Of a stretch of DNA of 64,000 nt, positions 1 through 10,188 are shown piece after piece; position 1 is the first letter of the stretch, and each line of letters begins with the position of its first letter. Origin of the DNA: Bathynomus jamesi. Lineage: Eukaryota; Arthropoda; Malacostraca; Isopoda; Cirolanidae. The position numbers and the translations under genes were made by a program. The DNA is taken from the NCBI GenBank assembly GCA_023014485.1, contig JAJOZX010006157.1, positions 185,001 to 249,000 on the forward strand, given 5' to 3'. Below the pieces are notes generated by a model. That model had not been told where the DNA came from. It searched no databases and was given only the letters and a program-made list of their open reading frames with translations.

Positions 1-602
1 CCTAAGACTTGTCTACCAGTAATAACAAAAAATAAGTTTTCTGTTTTAGGTTTCGAAGATGCTGATGAACCGGAAATACGACTCGTTGGCGATTTCATTG
101 TTCGAGGGCAGCTCGAGGAATTCTGTGGGAGAAGCCCTCGTCGTAGGCGCCGTTATTGCTACCCTGGTGCAAGGGTGGAGGATATAACTAATAGTGTTGA
201 CCATTTTACAGACGGCACCGCCGAGGACACAACGTGTTATTCATGTCGGTACTAATAACGTTTTAAATTCTAGATCTGAAAAACTGCTGGCTAGGTACAG
301 GGACTTACCAGAGCGATTAAAGGAAAAAACTAATAAGATTGTTTTAACAGGTATACTTCCTCGAATTATCCAACGTAACGATTTCTACAGCAAGGCGACC
401 GATATTAACAATAACCTAAAATCTCTTCCAAGAGGAAGTAATGCATTTTGCAAATTTTTGGAACAGTTTCTACGGCAGGAGGGACTTGTTCCTCGGAGAT
501 GGACTTCATCTTAATGACGTTGGAGCTGCGCGTTTAGGAAGACTATTTCATAATACTGTCTCTTCTTTTCAGGCTGCCGTAACTCGAATGGTTCCAGCGT
601 AA
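1..602 (+). pseudogene. CR1-like retrotransposon ORF1, SGNH/GDSL esterase domain, broken
   Basis: This is the C-terminal part of a non-LTR retrotransposon first ORF; its 5' end lies outside the window. Seen: an SGNH block that should read GDS reads GDF near position 90, so the nucleophile serine is lost. It is followed by a Cys-Tyr-Pro-Gly-Ala-Arg block, a VIHVGTNN block (GTNN motif), and a C-terminal GDGLHLND block holding the Asp and His of the triad. A frameshift lies between the first two blocks (about 190-240) and another near 490. ORF1 esterases are known in CR1-type elements, where they may act in RNP or membrane association. The same architecture recurs on the minus strand at 14206-15240, which supports the call. 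Confidence 0.7.
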
Positions 603-639
603 ATTCCACAAATTTCCCATGCGCTCGCGAAGGTGTCGC

Positions 640-897
640 AATTAAAAACAATTTGAAGGTTCTATCCTTAAATCCTCGTAGCTTACGAAATAAAATAAAC
701 AAATTTTTTTCTTTAATTGCTTGTAAAGACTGATTTAATTGCGATAAATGAATCGTGGCTTAGCACTGAAACACGTGACTGTGTAGGGGCGATCAAATTA
801 AATGTTATAGACTTTTTGTTAAAAACAGAATAGTTAGGCTTGGTGGCGGTGGTATGTTGTATATCAAAGATAATATTGCGAGCGTTATAGAAGTTAT
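640..897 (+). pseudogene. CR1-like ORF2, start of AP endonuclease domain
   Basis: Just downstream of the esterase ORF, broken frames give an SLNPRSLRNKI block, then an AINESWL block, then RLGGGGMLYIKDN. These are the first conserved blocks of the APE-type endonuclease that nicks target DNA in CR1/Jockey-type elements. At least two stops or shifts interrupt it (near 730 and 820). Homology stops at about 897, where an unrelated repeat begins, so the rest of ORF2 is missing. A nearly complete version of the same domain is at 13046-14209 on the minus strand. Confidence 0.65.
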
Positions 898-902
898 AAT
901 GT

Positions 903-1045
903 TATAATGTTTCAGACCAACAAAGACCGTAGGATCCACTTGTGGCTGATCTACCTAACTGTGTTCGTAATTGTGTATTGTGCATGTCCTCTGAGGTGGC
1001 GGAGGGGACCTACAATTTTACGTGTGTTCCGAACCGCAAAGAACA
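903..1045 (+). repeat. ~140-bp interspersed repeat (copy 1)
   Basis: Begins ATGTTTCAGACCAACAAAGAC and ends near a TTCCGAACC block. A reverse-complement copy with about 85-90% identity by eye lies at 16540-16680. In both places it abuts the end of a CR1-like fragment, and the second copy runs into a (TA)n tract and the Penelope-like element. No coding content is visible. It may be a short non-autonomous element. Confidence 0.55.
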
Positions 1046-1484
1046 TAAGAACATAAAAAATTTTATAGTGGGCACACTAGGGGCCACTTCGGCTCATCGA
1101 GGTGGCTCCACTTTGTAAAAACTGCCTGTACATTGGCAACAACTAATTTTTACAAAACTAAATAATTATCAATTTAAAACTAATTAATTATCAATTTAAA
1201 ACTAAAGATAGAATCTCTGGATCCAGAGGATCAAATCATAATAGACTACTCTCCACAAATATGTTACACTGTATATCTATTTATAAACGAAATGCAAATA
1301 TATCAGATCCAAAGAATCCAGTCAATTTCACTACGGTATTCATCAATACCAGTACCTTGCCAGCCAAAAATAAGTCACGGTCCATATCAATTTACAACCA
1401 TAAACATTACAATATATATACTTAGGAAGAAAAGTGTAGGTATGACTGTAAAGACTGTACAGTAATGTAGAAATGTGTATGCAC
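1046..1484. other. No gene; AT-rich intergenic stretch
   Basis: I see no coding frame. A short direct repeat (AATTATCAATTTAAAACTAA, twice, at about 1160-1205) is present. The last eight bases, GTATGCAC (1477-1484), are the left target duplication of hAT-like element 1. Confidence 0.6.
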
Positions 1485-1727
1485 TAGGGTGTGTCAATTT
1501 TGGGGGTGAAATGACTAAATTGAAAATCATGTGATTTGGTAGCAATTTAATGTAATCATTTGGCATACAAAATAATATCCTTGCTTCAAAAACAATAAAA
1601 AATAACTCCTACCTACATCAATTTTAATTAAAAAATTCAATTTTTCCGTAAATTCGTAACAAAATAACAAATGTGCGCAAACATCCTATCAACATTTAAA
1701 GTGGCAATAAGATATCATTCAGAGTCT

Positions 1728-4663
1728 TTATTTGAAAGTAACCAATGCAGTCATGTCCTTTTTGCTGCGGTTCCTTGACATCAGCATTCGGCTTGCTACT
1801 TGCGCTTTGATGTAGCCTTCTCGCCTCTCGTGACTGTAAACTTGACTAGCTGCTTCTGTGACCATTTTCACACATCTCTCCACACTCTGAGTGTGAGAAG
1901 GCCACTTTGGCACTTGCATTGGGGCCTCTTTAAGTTGTGTTAAATCTTTGTTTGTTATACATGTTGTCAGTGGCGGCTCCAAAACTTCCGAACTCAAGTT
2001 AACTAATTCTGACAATTTCGTGGCAGTGACGTTTATCGGAGGTAACTTCCTTGTCTGAACAGAGCAGTCTCCCAGCTGGTCATCATCTAGTGATGTTCCT
2101 CTAAGCTTTAGAATGATTTCCACAGCCTCAATTCGCTCATTGGTACATTGGCCAGTGGTGTAGTGCTGTGGGAACGCGTGGGAACGGCGTTCCCTTACTT
2201 TTTTTGGTAGACCGAACGGCGTTCCCTCACTATTTCAAATAAATCCGAACTTACAAATCTCTAACGTCATAAAATTTTAATTCCCACCCCTAGAAGAAAT
2301 AAGAGAAAGAATCATTAACTGCTTCATTTCTTTTAGCTTCGACTGAGGCAATGCTAGCCCATAAAGATCTGGTGAAACAGTCACCACGGCGTACCAGTTG
2401 TTAACTTTTTTTTAGTTAATCATTCCAGTTGTTAGCTATTTTTATTGATCGTACTGGATGTCGTATATCTAATGACACTGGAAATACTGCATCTTCAACC
2501 TTGGAATATATCCTAATATCCAGTGCATATGACCTCAAAATATCCCTGAAATTGGTCAGATTTCAAAAGATTTCCAGGGGGGCTTACAGTGCCCCCGGAC
2601 CCCCAGCTGTATGGGCTCGCCGCGCTCGCCATTGTCCCCCCCGCATCTGAGTAACACTTTCAAAATGCGTTCCCTCACTTCTTTATTTAGCACTACACCA
2701 CTGACATCGGCTGCAGAGTATTGCTTGTAAAACTGCCTCTGGCCTAGCATACCAAGCGGACCTTCTCACCACAGGTAACACGATGTCCACCACTACTTTC
2801 CTTTGGGTTCTCAGTAGCTGTAATTGAAACAAGATGTGGTTGGGCCCCTCCATCCACATTGGATTAAGTTTTACATTGAACCAGTGAGGAAGATAAAACC
2901 CAATAATAAATTCAACAATCAACATCAAATTCTGTAGCATTTTGCCCTTCAGTGCATGTTTGGAAACCCAAATCCTGCAGAAACGAATCGCTGTAGTTAA
3001 CCAACGACTGTGACTTACGGGTCCAATCTCCAAGAGAGCCAGATTTTGAGGCAACGCCCCTGATCTGATTGCTTGAACAATACGATAAGCGTAAGATTGA
3101 TCCGTGCTGAGGTCTTTGATAACTTCTTCAGACAACACTGGAAGGGGAGGGCCTACTTCGACCTTTGGAAATTTTGTATTTATTTTTAATTCCGTTGTTT
3201 CATCTAGCATGTGCCAAGGGGGCCTGACCACTTGTTGTTGCTCTTTGTAGGACCATCAAGTTCCTGGATGAGACGACGAAGAGGTAGTTCCCCTGTGTGC
3301 AAATCACATACAATCCAAACAAGCCTTCTTCCAAGTTTTTTCTCTAAATGCGTCATAACACCGCCCTGCCATCCAGTGTTCACCGCAGTTAGTCTCCACC
3401 AACGGCCTGCAGTGAACTGTCAAGTCTTCTTTCTTGAAGCCAACATATTATTTGATCAGCAATTGCCTCTGCATGTTTCTTGCCTTCTACTTCTGCTTCA
3501 GGAACAAAGTGAAACAAATAGCGGCCACCAGGTTCGGAACACACAGAGTAGTGTTCTTCTTTGATGAGACCGGGAAACATTCTGTCCATCCCCTCCACCT
3601 CTAGGAGAATTTTTGTGTCATCTCTTCTTCCATCAAACAAAAGGCAAGAGAGACCTTCCTCCTTCAAATCTTTTTCATGCTGATCAGATATTTCCTTCAT
3701 TATTTTTTGTGCTCTTCTTATCTTATTATGATCTATCACTAAGGATGTATCCTCTCGGCTGATGAGGCCTGCATCTATCCAAGCGGCAGTGGCAATCTCT
3801 GCAGTCTCTCGTAGCCCCGTATGGTGACGAATACTGGCAAGGGCAATGTTTGAGATGTCTTTAGTGCTGTATTTCATTCTCTTCGGCGAAGGTTCAGATG
3901 GCATTTTGGAGCTATCATCTGATGTTGCTTCTTTCTGTTCATCTGAAGAGCTTTCAAAGAAGTGAGAAACCTCTTGATAGAGCTCTTCATCTCTTTGGGT
4001 GGCTTCTTCACTCTTCTCTTTCTTCCTTTCTTCCCTCTCTCGGATTTTCTCTTTTTTCTTGGCAATAACAATCTGTTTTTTGGTTTCTGAATAATCTGCC
4101 GAACCAATCTGCATACTTCCTTCGCCTCCTGCCTTTGTTCTCTGCGCCTTTATGAAAGCCAGCTCCAAAACAGGGATCTTCTTCTCACGAGGACAGCGAC
4201 AATCAATGTGAGGGTGAGGTTCTCTTCTGCATGAGGGAGAACAATTGGCTTCAGAACACAACTCTATGGGACACTGGCAGTTAAAAATGTCAAGAAGAGT
4301 ATCAAGTGTGTGCAGAAATTTATTTTTCTTTGCTAGTTTTCATTTACCAAGTGATGTCTCAACTGCTTTGTGCCACAGCTTTGTTAATTTTAAGTCAATA
4401 GTTCTATACTGATTGAGTACAGGTAGTTTGAATAAAACATTAGCTTTTTTCCACTGATGCAGAAGAGGGGGAATCATGTCCCTTATGAGCTCTTTCTCTG
4501 TGTAGTTCCTTTTATCCTTTCTATCTTGTTCACGAAGGAGTAACCCTAGTCTCAGCATGTCTCGCACTGTTGGTAGTTCTGATACGGGAAGCTCCTTGCC
4601 TGCACCGACTAACAGGTGGCTCAAGTGGCATGACGACTGACCTCTTGTCTTCAATTTTGGCAT
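1728..4663 (-). pseudogene. hAT-like transposase of element 1
   Basis: Reading right to left. N-terminal part at 4663-4340. Then a Cys-rich module (FNCQC, then CSEANC, then CRC, then KKIPVLE) at about 4290-4150, and a Lys/Glu-rich coiled-coil-like stretch. Next come LLFDGRRDDT (candidate first Asp) near 3620 and EEHYSV. After breaks, RLIQELDGP, LSTDQSYAYRIVQAI, HSRWLTTAIRF and YLPHWFNVK follow. The C-terminus (2123-1728) has PPLT and WPSHTQSVERCVKMVTEA, where the Glu in VER aligns with the hAT catalytic Glu. A MITE splits the gene at 2153-2703, and frameshifts lie near 4270, 3390 and 3230. It is closest to the copy at 49.7-51.0 kb. DDE assignments are inferred from motif order. Confidence 0.75.
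2153..2703. mobile_element. hAT-type MITE nested in element 1
   Basis: Inverted ends CAGTGGTGTAGTGCT are present at both sides, flanked by ACATTGGC (2145-2152) and ACATCGGC (2704-2711), a 7/8 target duplication. The insert separates two parts of the element 1 transposase that are contiguous in its relative at 49.7-51.0 kb. Inside are repeated GCGTTCCCTYAC blocks near both ends and no transposase. The CAGTG start fits the hAT terminal rule. Confidence 0.75.
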
Positions 4664-4986
4664 CTTAGGAATATCTGAAAAGAAAGAAAAACATTTAAGT
4701 ATTTTATATCAATTACGATGTTTCAAAGTTTAGTCATTCGATGTTCTAAAATTCAATAAAAAATATTTCATGGGATTACAACATAATTAGACAGAAGAAT
4801 ATGATAATAATAAATAATTGTAATAATCAATAATCCATACTTACAGTTAAACTGTAGTATTCGTCCAGTAGAATAACTATGAAGTAGGTCCAAGAGCAAT
4901 AACAGCATACCACCGTCTATGACATCTAAGAGGCAACTGAGGACTGAGAGTGAGGGACAGTTCTATTCATGTTGTGACTTGTACAT

Positions 4987-5309
4987 TATGGTGGAGCGAA
5001 AAATACCTTTTTTCTAGTATGAAGTTCTAATAGTGATTAGAAGTTGCATTTAGTGGACGATATATACCTGCCAAAATATGAATTCATTTGTTTAATATTT
5101 TCAGCTGCCACCAGGGGGCTAAAGTTAACACAATTTTGGGTAAAAAGGAAAAACATGCTTCTATTTTAGGTTTATCAAACTATTATAAATTTTATCTTAG
5201 AATTACCTAATAGTTTGATTAAGATTCTTAAATGATACGAATTCGTTTTGTAAAAATGCCTTTTCATATGCTTAATATCTTCAGCTGCCACAAGAGGGCT
5301 GAAGTTAAC
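4987..5309 (+). repeat. Left terminal inverted repeat of element 2
   Basis: Pairs with 8156-8478 over its whole length with few mismatches. Each arm holds two copies of a CAGCTGCCAC motif followed by AGGGGGCTAAAGTTAAC or a variant (near 5103 and 5283). These may be repeated transposase-binding sites. The third base is mutated relative to the right end (TATGG against TAGGG). Confidence 0.9.
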
Positions 5310-5491
5310 TTAAAAATGACAATTAAGTATGATTCTGTATTTACTTGAAAAAGGGAACAGTAATAAATTAGGATGTCTCTCCTCCTTTATACTGGCTTGA
5401 GACAGTTAAGAAACGTTATTTCGTGCCTTAGCGGAGTTACCACCCTTTCCCAACCAACCTCCCTCTAGAAAGGGTTCTTGCTGAAGACTAT

Positions 5492-7738
5492 TTAGTAATT
5501 TGCTTTTGTGTCAAATTTTGGCTGTTTTTTCCTTGATTCTAATGTAGCACGAATCCAACCGTCTCTGTTTGTAGGTCCGCAGACTGATCCAGCAGCGTCT
5601 GTAACGAGCTTGACGCATCTCTCTACGGCTTGTGTATGACATGGAAACTGAAATAATTCTGAATGAAGAGTAGTACTATGTTTGATGCATGATTCAATAT
5701 CATCAAGAGAAACTCCTTTGGTTATCGATGGTTCTGCTATCTGAAAATCTTGCCACATAATGAGATCTGTATAGTCTTTGGCATAAAAATTTATTTCTGG
5801 CACCTTAAAATACCTGATAACATCTGTTTCTTGAATGCATGCCCTTGCTTTTATGATACGCCTAAATCCCAACTGACGCACATGCTCCCTTTCATCAGCT
5901 ATCATTGCAATGAGAATGTTTTCTTGATTTGCGTAATATGCATTTCGCTGAATGACTGAGTCATGTACTCTCGTAAGCTCTTCACGGAGATACCGGCTTC
6001 TTGCAATCATATGCCACATATGTTTAGCACCATATTGGCATAATGGTTTACGCTTTATCTGAAACCACATTGGTGCGTATACCCTAACAATGAAAGTAGC
6101 TAATTCTTGTAAATTGCCTGAAGGATTCTCTGTGCTTGCATTTAACCGCAGAGTCCTGTTTGCTGTGCTGAGCCACCTTGAATGTGATATATTGCCTGGA
6201 CTCTTATGACTAAGACTCTTTGAGAATGTTCCACTTGATATAGCCTTGTGAATTTCAAGAAGGTATTTCTGGTCAGTACTTATGTCATCTACATCAACTT
6301 CACACATGTCCTCTTGAATTTCAATGGGTTTGAAGTTAACTATGGGAAGCTTTTCACAGTCTGAAAGTGCTCGGCCAATTTCTCCTGAAAATGCTCTTGG
6401 TCCAGTAGTGGTACCATCCAAGTGATGAAACAGATAGCGCAATGGAAGTTCATTAAGGTGTAAAAGGCATATCAGCCACTGCAATGGCTTATTAAAGGCT
6501 TCTTCCAGTAATCTTATTGTGCCTCCAATACTACCAGTGTTAACCACTCTCGAATCACAGCCCTGCAACGATGTTCCCTATATCAACATTCCTTTCTTTC
6601 AAGCAATTCACTAGCGCTGTGCAAATGTATTTAGCTTTGCCACTGGAAGGTGTCACATGTGCAAAGTACAGAGAGTGTGGTTCAGATATTATGCTGATAT
6701 GCTCTTCGCGTTTGGTTCTTTGGTGGTTAGAGCCATCACTCTCCTGGACTTGAATCATTGTTTTATCCTTTCTGCCATCAAAGTATAATCCCGCATGGTT
6801 TTTGGCTCTCCTATCTGTTGTAGTTCCTTTCTCTGTTTTTGTCTTTCACGTCTTAGCTTACTTCTGTCTATAATATTCCCTTTGTCTTCGGGAGTAACAA
6901 TTTTAAGATCTGCCAATACTGCAGAAGCAATAGCAGCCCCAGCTCTGTCCGACATTTTAAATCTATCACAAGTAATTGCTAATGAAGGCAGTGGCTCACG
7001 CATCTGTTGTTCTGATATTGCATATTGAGTCGAGGTTGTATCTTCCTCATTATCTTCAGATATCTCTTCTAGTTGTTGAAGTTCACTTGTCTCTGTTTCG
7101 ATTTGTAAGTTGGACGTATTGGTTATAGCAGCACTAGTTGTTTGTGAGGATTCCAGACGTGCTTTTTCCATTTCCTTTCGATGTTCTCTTGCTTGTAATC
7201 GTCTTGTGTGTGCTATGTCAATGCTTCCTATCACCATTATTCTGCGTGTTCGTTGGTCATTTAAAAAATCCTGCTCTTTTCGAGGGACTTTCTTACTCTT
7301 TTCACATGAGCATCTCCTAAACTCCTTACATTTGCAGGTGCAGATGTCAAACAAAGTGCATTTTGAAGCGTTTTCAAATTCTTGAAGCTGATTTTTGTAC
7401 TTAGGCTGATCCTTGCGTGACTTGTATGGCTTTAATAAGGACCTGTATTTATCATGGTACACTCGCATCATCTGTAAAACGCGTGTATGTGAAACTATTG
7501 GCAAAGAGGCCTTCTTCCAAATATTTTCTACCTTTTTGGAAACTGCCTCTGCTATTTCAGAAAATGAAGGCTCCTTGTTATTCATCTGCTCCTTCACTAA
7601 ATGTTTTGTGAACAGGTAATCTTTCATAATGCAGTTATAAGTTGGTAGTTGCATATCACTCATCTCACAAGGTACTTCAAATATGGCACACTTCATATGT
7701 TCTCTAGTGAAATGTTTATATTTAGTATTTGATGGCAT
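5492..7738 (-). pseudogene. hAT-like transposase of element 2
   Basis: This is the best preserved copy. Start is ATG at 7738 (MPSNTKYKHF). In order: a PTYNCIMKDYL block, a Cys-rich module FDICTCKCKEFRRCSCEKSK then KKVPRKEQDFLNDQR, then CDRFKMSDRAGAAIASAVL and IIDRSKLRRERQKQRKE. After a frameshift near 6757 come EEHISIISEP and GCDSRVVNTG (second Asp). Then CLLHLNELPLRYL (CxxH), STDQKYLLEIHKAI, HSRWLSTANRTLRLN, YAPMWFQIK, QRNAYYANQENIL and FPCHTQAVERCVKLVTDAAG (candidate catalytic Glu). Stop is at 5492. A YFDGRKD block lies just before the frameshift. Two breaks (near 6757 and 6560) make it inactive. Confidence 0.8.
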
Positions 7739-8155
7739 AATATTTTTAAGAAAAATTCACAATCACAAAATATCCTGTAACATCAAAACATTATATAATT
7801 AATATATATAATATTTTTATAAGTATATATAATATATTATATAAATATATAATATATTATATAAATAAACTAAAATTATATAATACATTATAACAAGCAT
7901 TTTATAATAAAATCAATATTATCTCTATATAAATCACTTTAAAATAAAGTTTTATAATATTCCGATCATATTAAAAAACTCTCCGATCAACTGAGCGACG
8001 AGGCCTACTACCGAAGAAGACAAGTGTTAACACACTGTTCTAATGACTCACAGAAAGAAATTCCTTCACACCAAAACCCTCCCCCACAACCCTCCCCAAA
8101 CCCTCCCCCACAACATTCAGTGTAGTCTCAACACGACTCAGTTACTCTAAATTGT
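7739..8155. other. 5' noncoding region of element 2
   Basis: No coding frame is visible. It lies upstream of the transposase ATG on the minus strand and would hold its promoter. It contains a dense run of ATATAATATATTATA-type repeats (7795-7870) and a short C-rich repeat, ACCCTCCCCCACAAC, near 8085-8112. Nothing else is recognised. Confidence 0.5.
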
Positions 8156-8478
8156 GTTAACTTCAGCTCTCTTGTGGCAGCTGAAGATATTAAGCATATG
8201 AAAAGGCATTTTTACAAAACGAATTCCTATCATTTAAGAATCTTAATCAAACTATTAGATAATTCTAAGATAAAATTTTATAATAGTTTGACAAACCTAA
8301 AATAGAAGCATTTTTTTCCTTTTTACACAAAATTGTGTTAACTTTAGCCCCCTGGTGGCAGCTGAAACTTTTAAACAAATGAACTCATATTTTGGCAGGC
8401 ATATTTCGTCCACTAAATGCAACTTTTAATCACTATTAGAACTTCATACTAGAAAAAAGTATTTTTCGCTCCACCCTA
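8156..8478 (-). repeat. Right terminal inverted repeat of element 2
   Basis: Reverse complement of 4987-5309, equal in length (323 bp). It ends GCTCCACCCTA at 8478 and is followed by TATGTACAT. The terminal bases match those of elements 3 and 4 (CCACCCTA). Confidence 0.9.
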
Positions 8479-8829
8479 TATGTACATTGTGCAACAACTA
8501 TATGACCTTGAAAACACTCCATATGCGATCAGTGGGATAATTCTGTGACAGATGAATAGTTAATCAATTTATGTCCTATTATTTAGTAAAAGAGTCAATT
8601 TCTGAAACTTTAAGGTAAAATTGATGTAGGTAAGGGTTATTTTATTTCATTTTGGTTGGCCAATTTCAAGTTTTGACATGAAAAGACACTATATTTTCAC
8701 TACCAAAATTGATTTGAAAAAAGTTGACAAAATTGACACACCCTAGTATGCACTCATTTTGGGTCTCCCATTTAAAGGTGTTTGTGGGGCAAGCGAAGAT
8801 CATAAGTTTTTCAATACCTCACAGTACTA

Positions 8830-9185
8830 TGGGGGGCACCGCTCGGCAGAGGAATCTCTTTAAATGGGATGTGTAAGGACAGGGTATCCCCTAATCCAAG
8901 ATGCTGCCTCCCTATATCCCACAACACTTGTAAAAATATGTTTTCTTAAATTTGTTCTACATCTTGGCTTAAATAATTTCATACTATGACCTCTAGTCTG
9001 GTTATTGTGATCTTTAATGAAAAGAGAATCAAACTCTATCTTATCCACCCCTTAATTTTACTATTAGACTATACCCAGTCTATCAACATATGCGTCTAAT
9101 CGATTTTTAAACATGTTTATAGACGTGATACAAATTACTTCTACCGGCAAACTATTCCAGGTATTTAGTATTCTATGCTTACTAC
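8830..9185 (-). pseudogene. CR1-like reverse transcriptase, 3' end of ORF2
   Basis: On the minus strand the frame gives KPRCRTNLRKHIFTSVV, then a noncontiguous SLPVEVICITSINMFKNRL block and a DAYVDRLGI end. This is the C-terminal tail of a CR1/L2-type ORF2. The last 60 bases closely match the plus-strand ORF2 end at 16440-16527. It lies tail-out against a plus-strand endonuclease fragment that starts at about 9189, so the two halves of one element are inverted relative to each other. Confidence 0.65.
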
Positions 9186-9188
9186 TCT

Positions 9189-9780
9189 ATGCGTAAGCAC
9201 ACAATTCCAGAACCAATAGATTCGACTATAGCAGAACTTAAATTGAACGATTTCAAACTTGTTGTTGCGGTTATATATAGGCTCCCTAATCAAACAGCCG
9301 ATACGGACGAAGCGTTATATCGTGAACTAAAGAGAATAATAGGTAGTGAGCAGGCTTTAGTTATGGGTGACTTTAATTGCGCCAACGTGAATTACGATAC
9401 AAAGCAGGGAGACGCGGAAGGTAATCGTTTAGTTAATTTTCTCGAGGATAGCTTTCTTATTCAAAAGGTTGGGAAACCTACGAGGTTCGACAGTATTTTA
9501 GATTTAGTAATAACTACGGATGATAGGCTAATTACTGATCTTCAAGTAATAGAACCGTTAAGCAATAGCGATCACAATATGGTAGAGTTTGTCCTCTCAG
9601 TAAATCACTCGAAACCAGCTAACTCGACTAAAATTCCTAACTTCCAGCACGCAGACTCTTGTAAATTTCGAAATAAATTGTCACACGTCAATTTGGAAAA
9701 CATAATGGGGAACTCCAACGCAAAACTAATGTGGGAATCGTTTGAAACAGTATTTAGGACTATAAATGAGGAATGTGTAC
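9189..9780 (+). pseudogene. CR1-like AP endonuclease domain, left part
   Basis: Middle and C-terminal part of the APE endonuclease. It shows VVAVIYRLPNQ, VMGDFNCANVNYD (intact GDFN), ILDLVITTDD and SNSDHNMVEF (catalytic SDH). The frame is cut at 9780 by hAT-like element 3, whose 8-bp target duplication ATGTGTAC is the last eight bases of this fragment. The same protein frame resumes at 12947. The 5' end is truncated at about 9189. About 45% identity by eye to the minus-strand copy at 13046-14209 means a different subfamily. Confidence 0.75.
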
Positions 9781-10084
9781 TAGGGCGGATCGAAAATGAG
9801 GTTTTTAAACTTTGTTTCGAAATTCAAATATGGCTAGTGCGGAAAATATGTGGGTGCTATAGATAATGACTGTGCATAAATATCAGTCCTGCGAAATTAT
9901 ATCTTCAGGTGCCACAAAGCCGTCGAAAAAAGTGAAATATAATGATTTTCTTATATTCTGCATTAGTACAATAACTGAAACTTACTTGTTATTATTATAT
10001 ATTAAGTGTTCCAATTACCAAAATAGTTACTGAATTACGCAGCTCTTAGTTTATTTAGATCAATGTTCTTTTGATTAATGATCT

Positions 10085-10165
10085 AAATAATCCAGAATTC
10101 ACCACGAGGAGGTGGCTGCGTGTCGAGCTCCACCCATGCCCTCCCAACCACCCATCCTTGCGCAT
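10085..10165 (-). repeat. Conserved block next to transposase stop, element 3
   Basis: Contains AGAATTCACCACGAGGAGGT, then GGCTG and a CCCAACCACC stretch. Near-identical blocks stand at the same place, just beyond the transposase stop codon, in element 4 (19909-19985) and element 5 (30708-30790). On the transposase strand this is 3' UTR. A CCAC/GTGG pair could form a small hairpin. Confidence 0.6.
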
Positions 10166-10188
10166 GTTTTTTTCTATTAACGTTTTAT

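Larger units (their letters stand above)
4987..8478 (-). mobile_element. hAT-like element 2 (subfamily B) with 323-bp terminal repeats
   Basis: Terminal inverted repeats of 323 bp each (4987-5309 and 8156-8478) begin TAKGGTGGAGCGAAAAATAC. Flanks are TTGTACAT on the left and (T)ATGTACAT on the right, an imperfect 8-bp duplication. It sits inside element 1, between that element's transposase gene and its right end. One minus-strand transposase gene with few breaks lies inside. The long repeats are unusual in the group; the other copies here share only short ends plus subterminal motifs. Confidence 0.85.
1485..8745 (-). mobile_element. hAT-like element 1 (subfamily A), host of element 2
   Basis: Ends are inverted: TAGGGTGTGTCAATTTT at the left and its reverse complement at the right. 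Both are flanked by an exact 8-bp duplication, GTATGCAC (1477-1484 and 8746-8753). A subterminal motif, CCTACATCAATTTTA, is present in inverted orientation near both ends (about 1611 and 8620). Without nested element 2 and the 551-bp MITE it would be about 3.2 kb. The terminal 5'-YARNG-like bases and the 8-bp duplication with T at position 2 and A at position 7 fit hAT rules. The transposase gene is on the minus strand and broken. Confidence 0.85.

Noticed and set aside
3211..3564. Plus-strand frame opposite the element 1 transposase
   Set aside because: It is an antisense shadow of conserved transposase coding. Similar shadows lie at 6571-7619, 11570-11957, 50112-50814 and 55649-55982.
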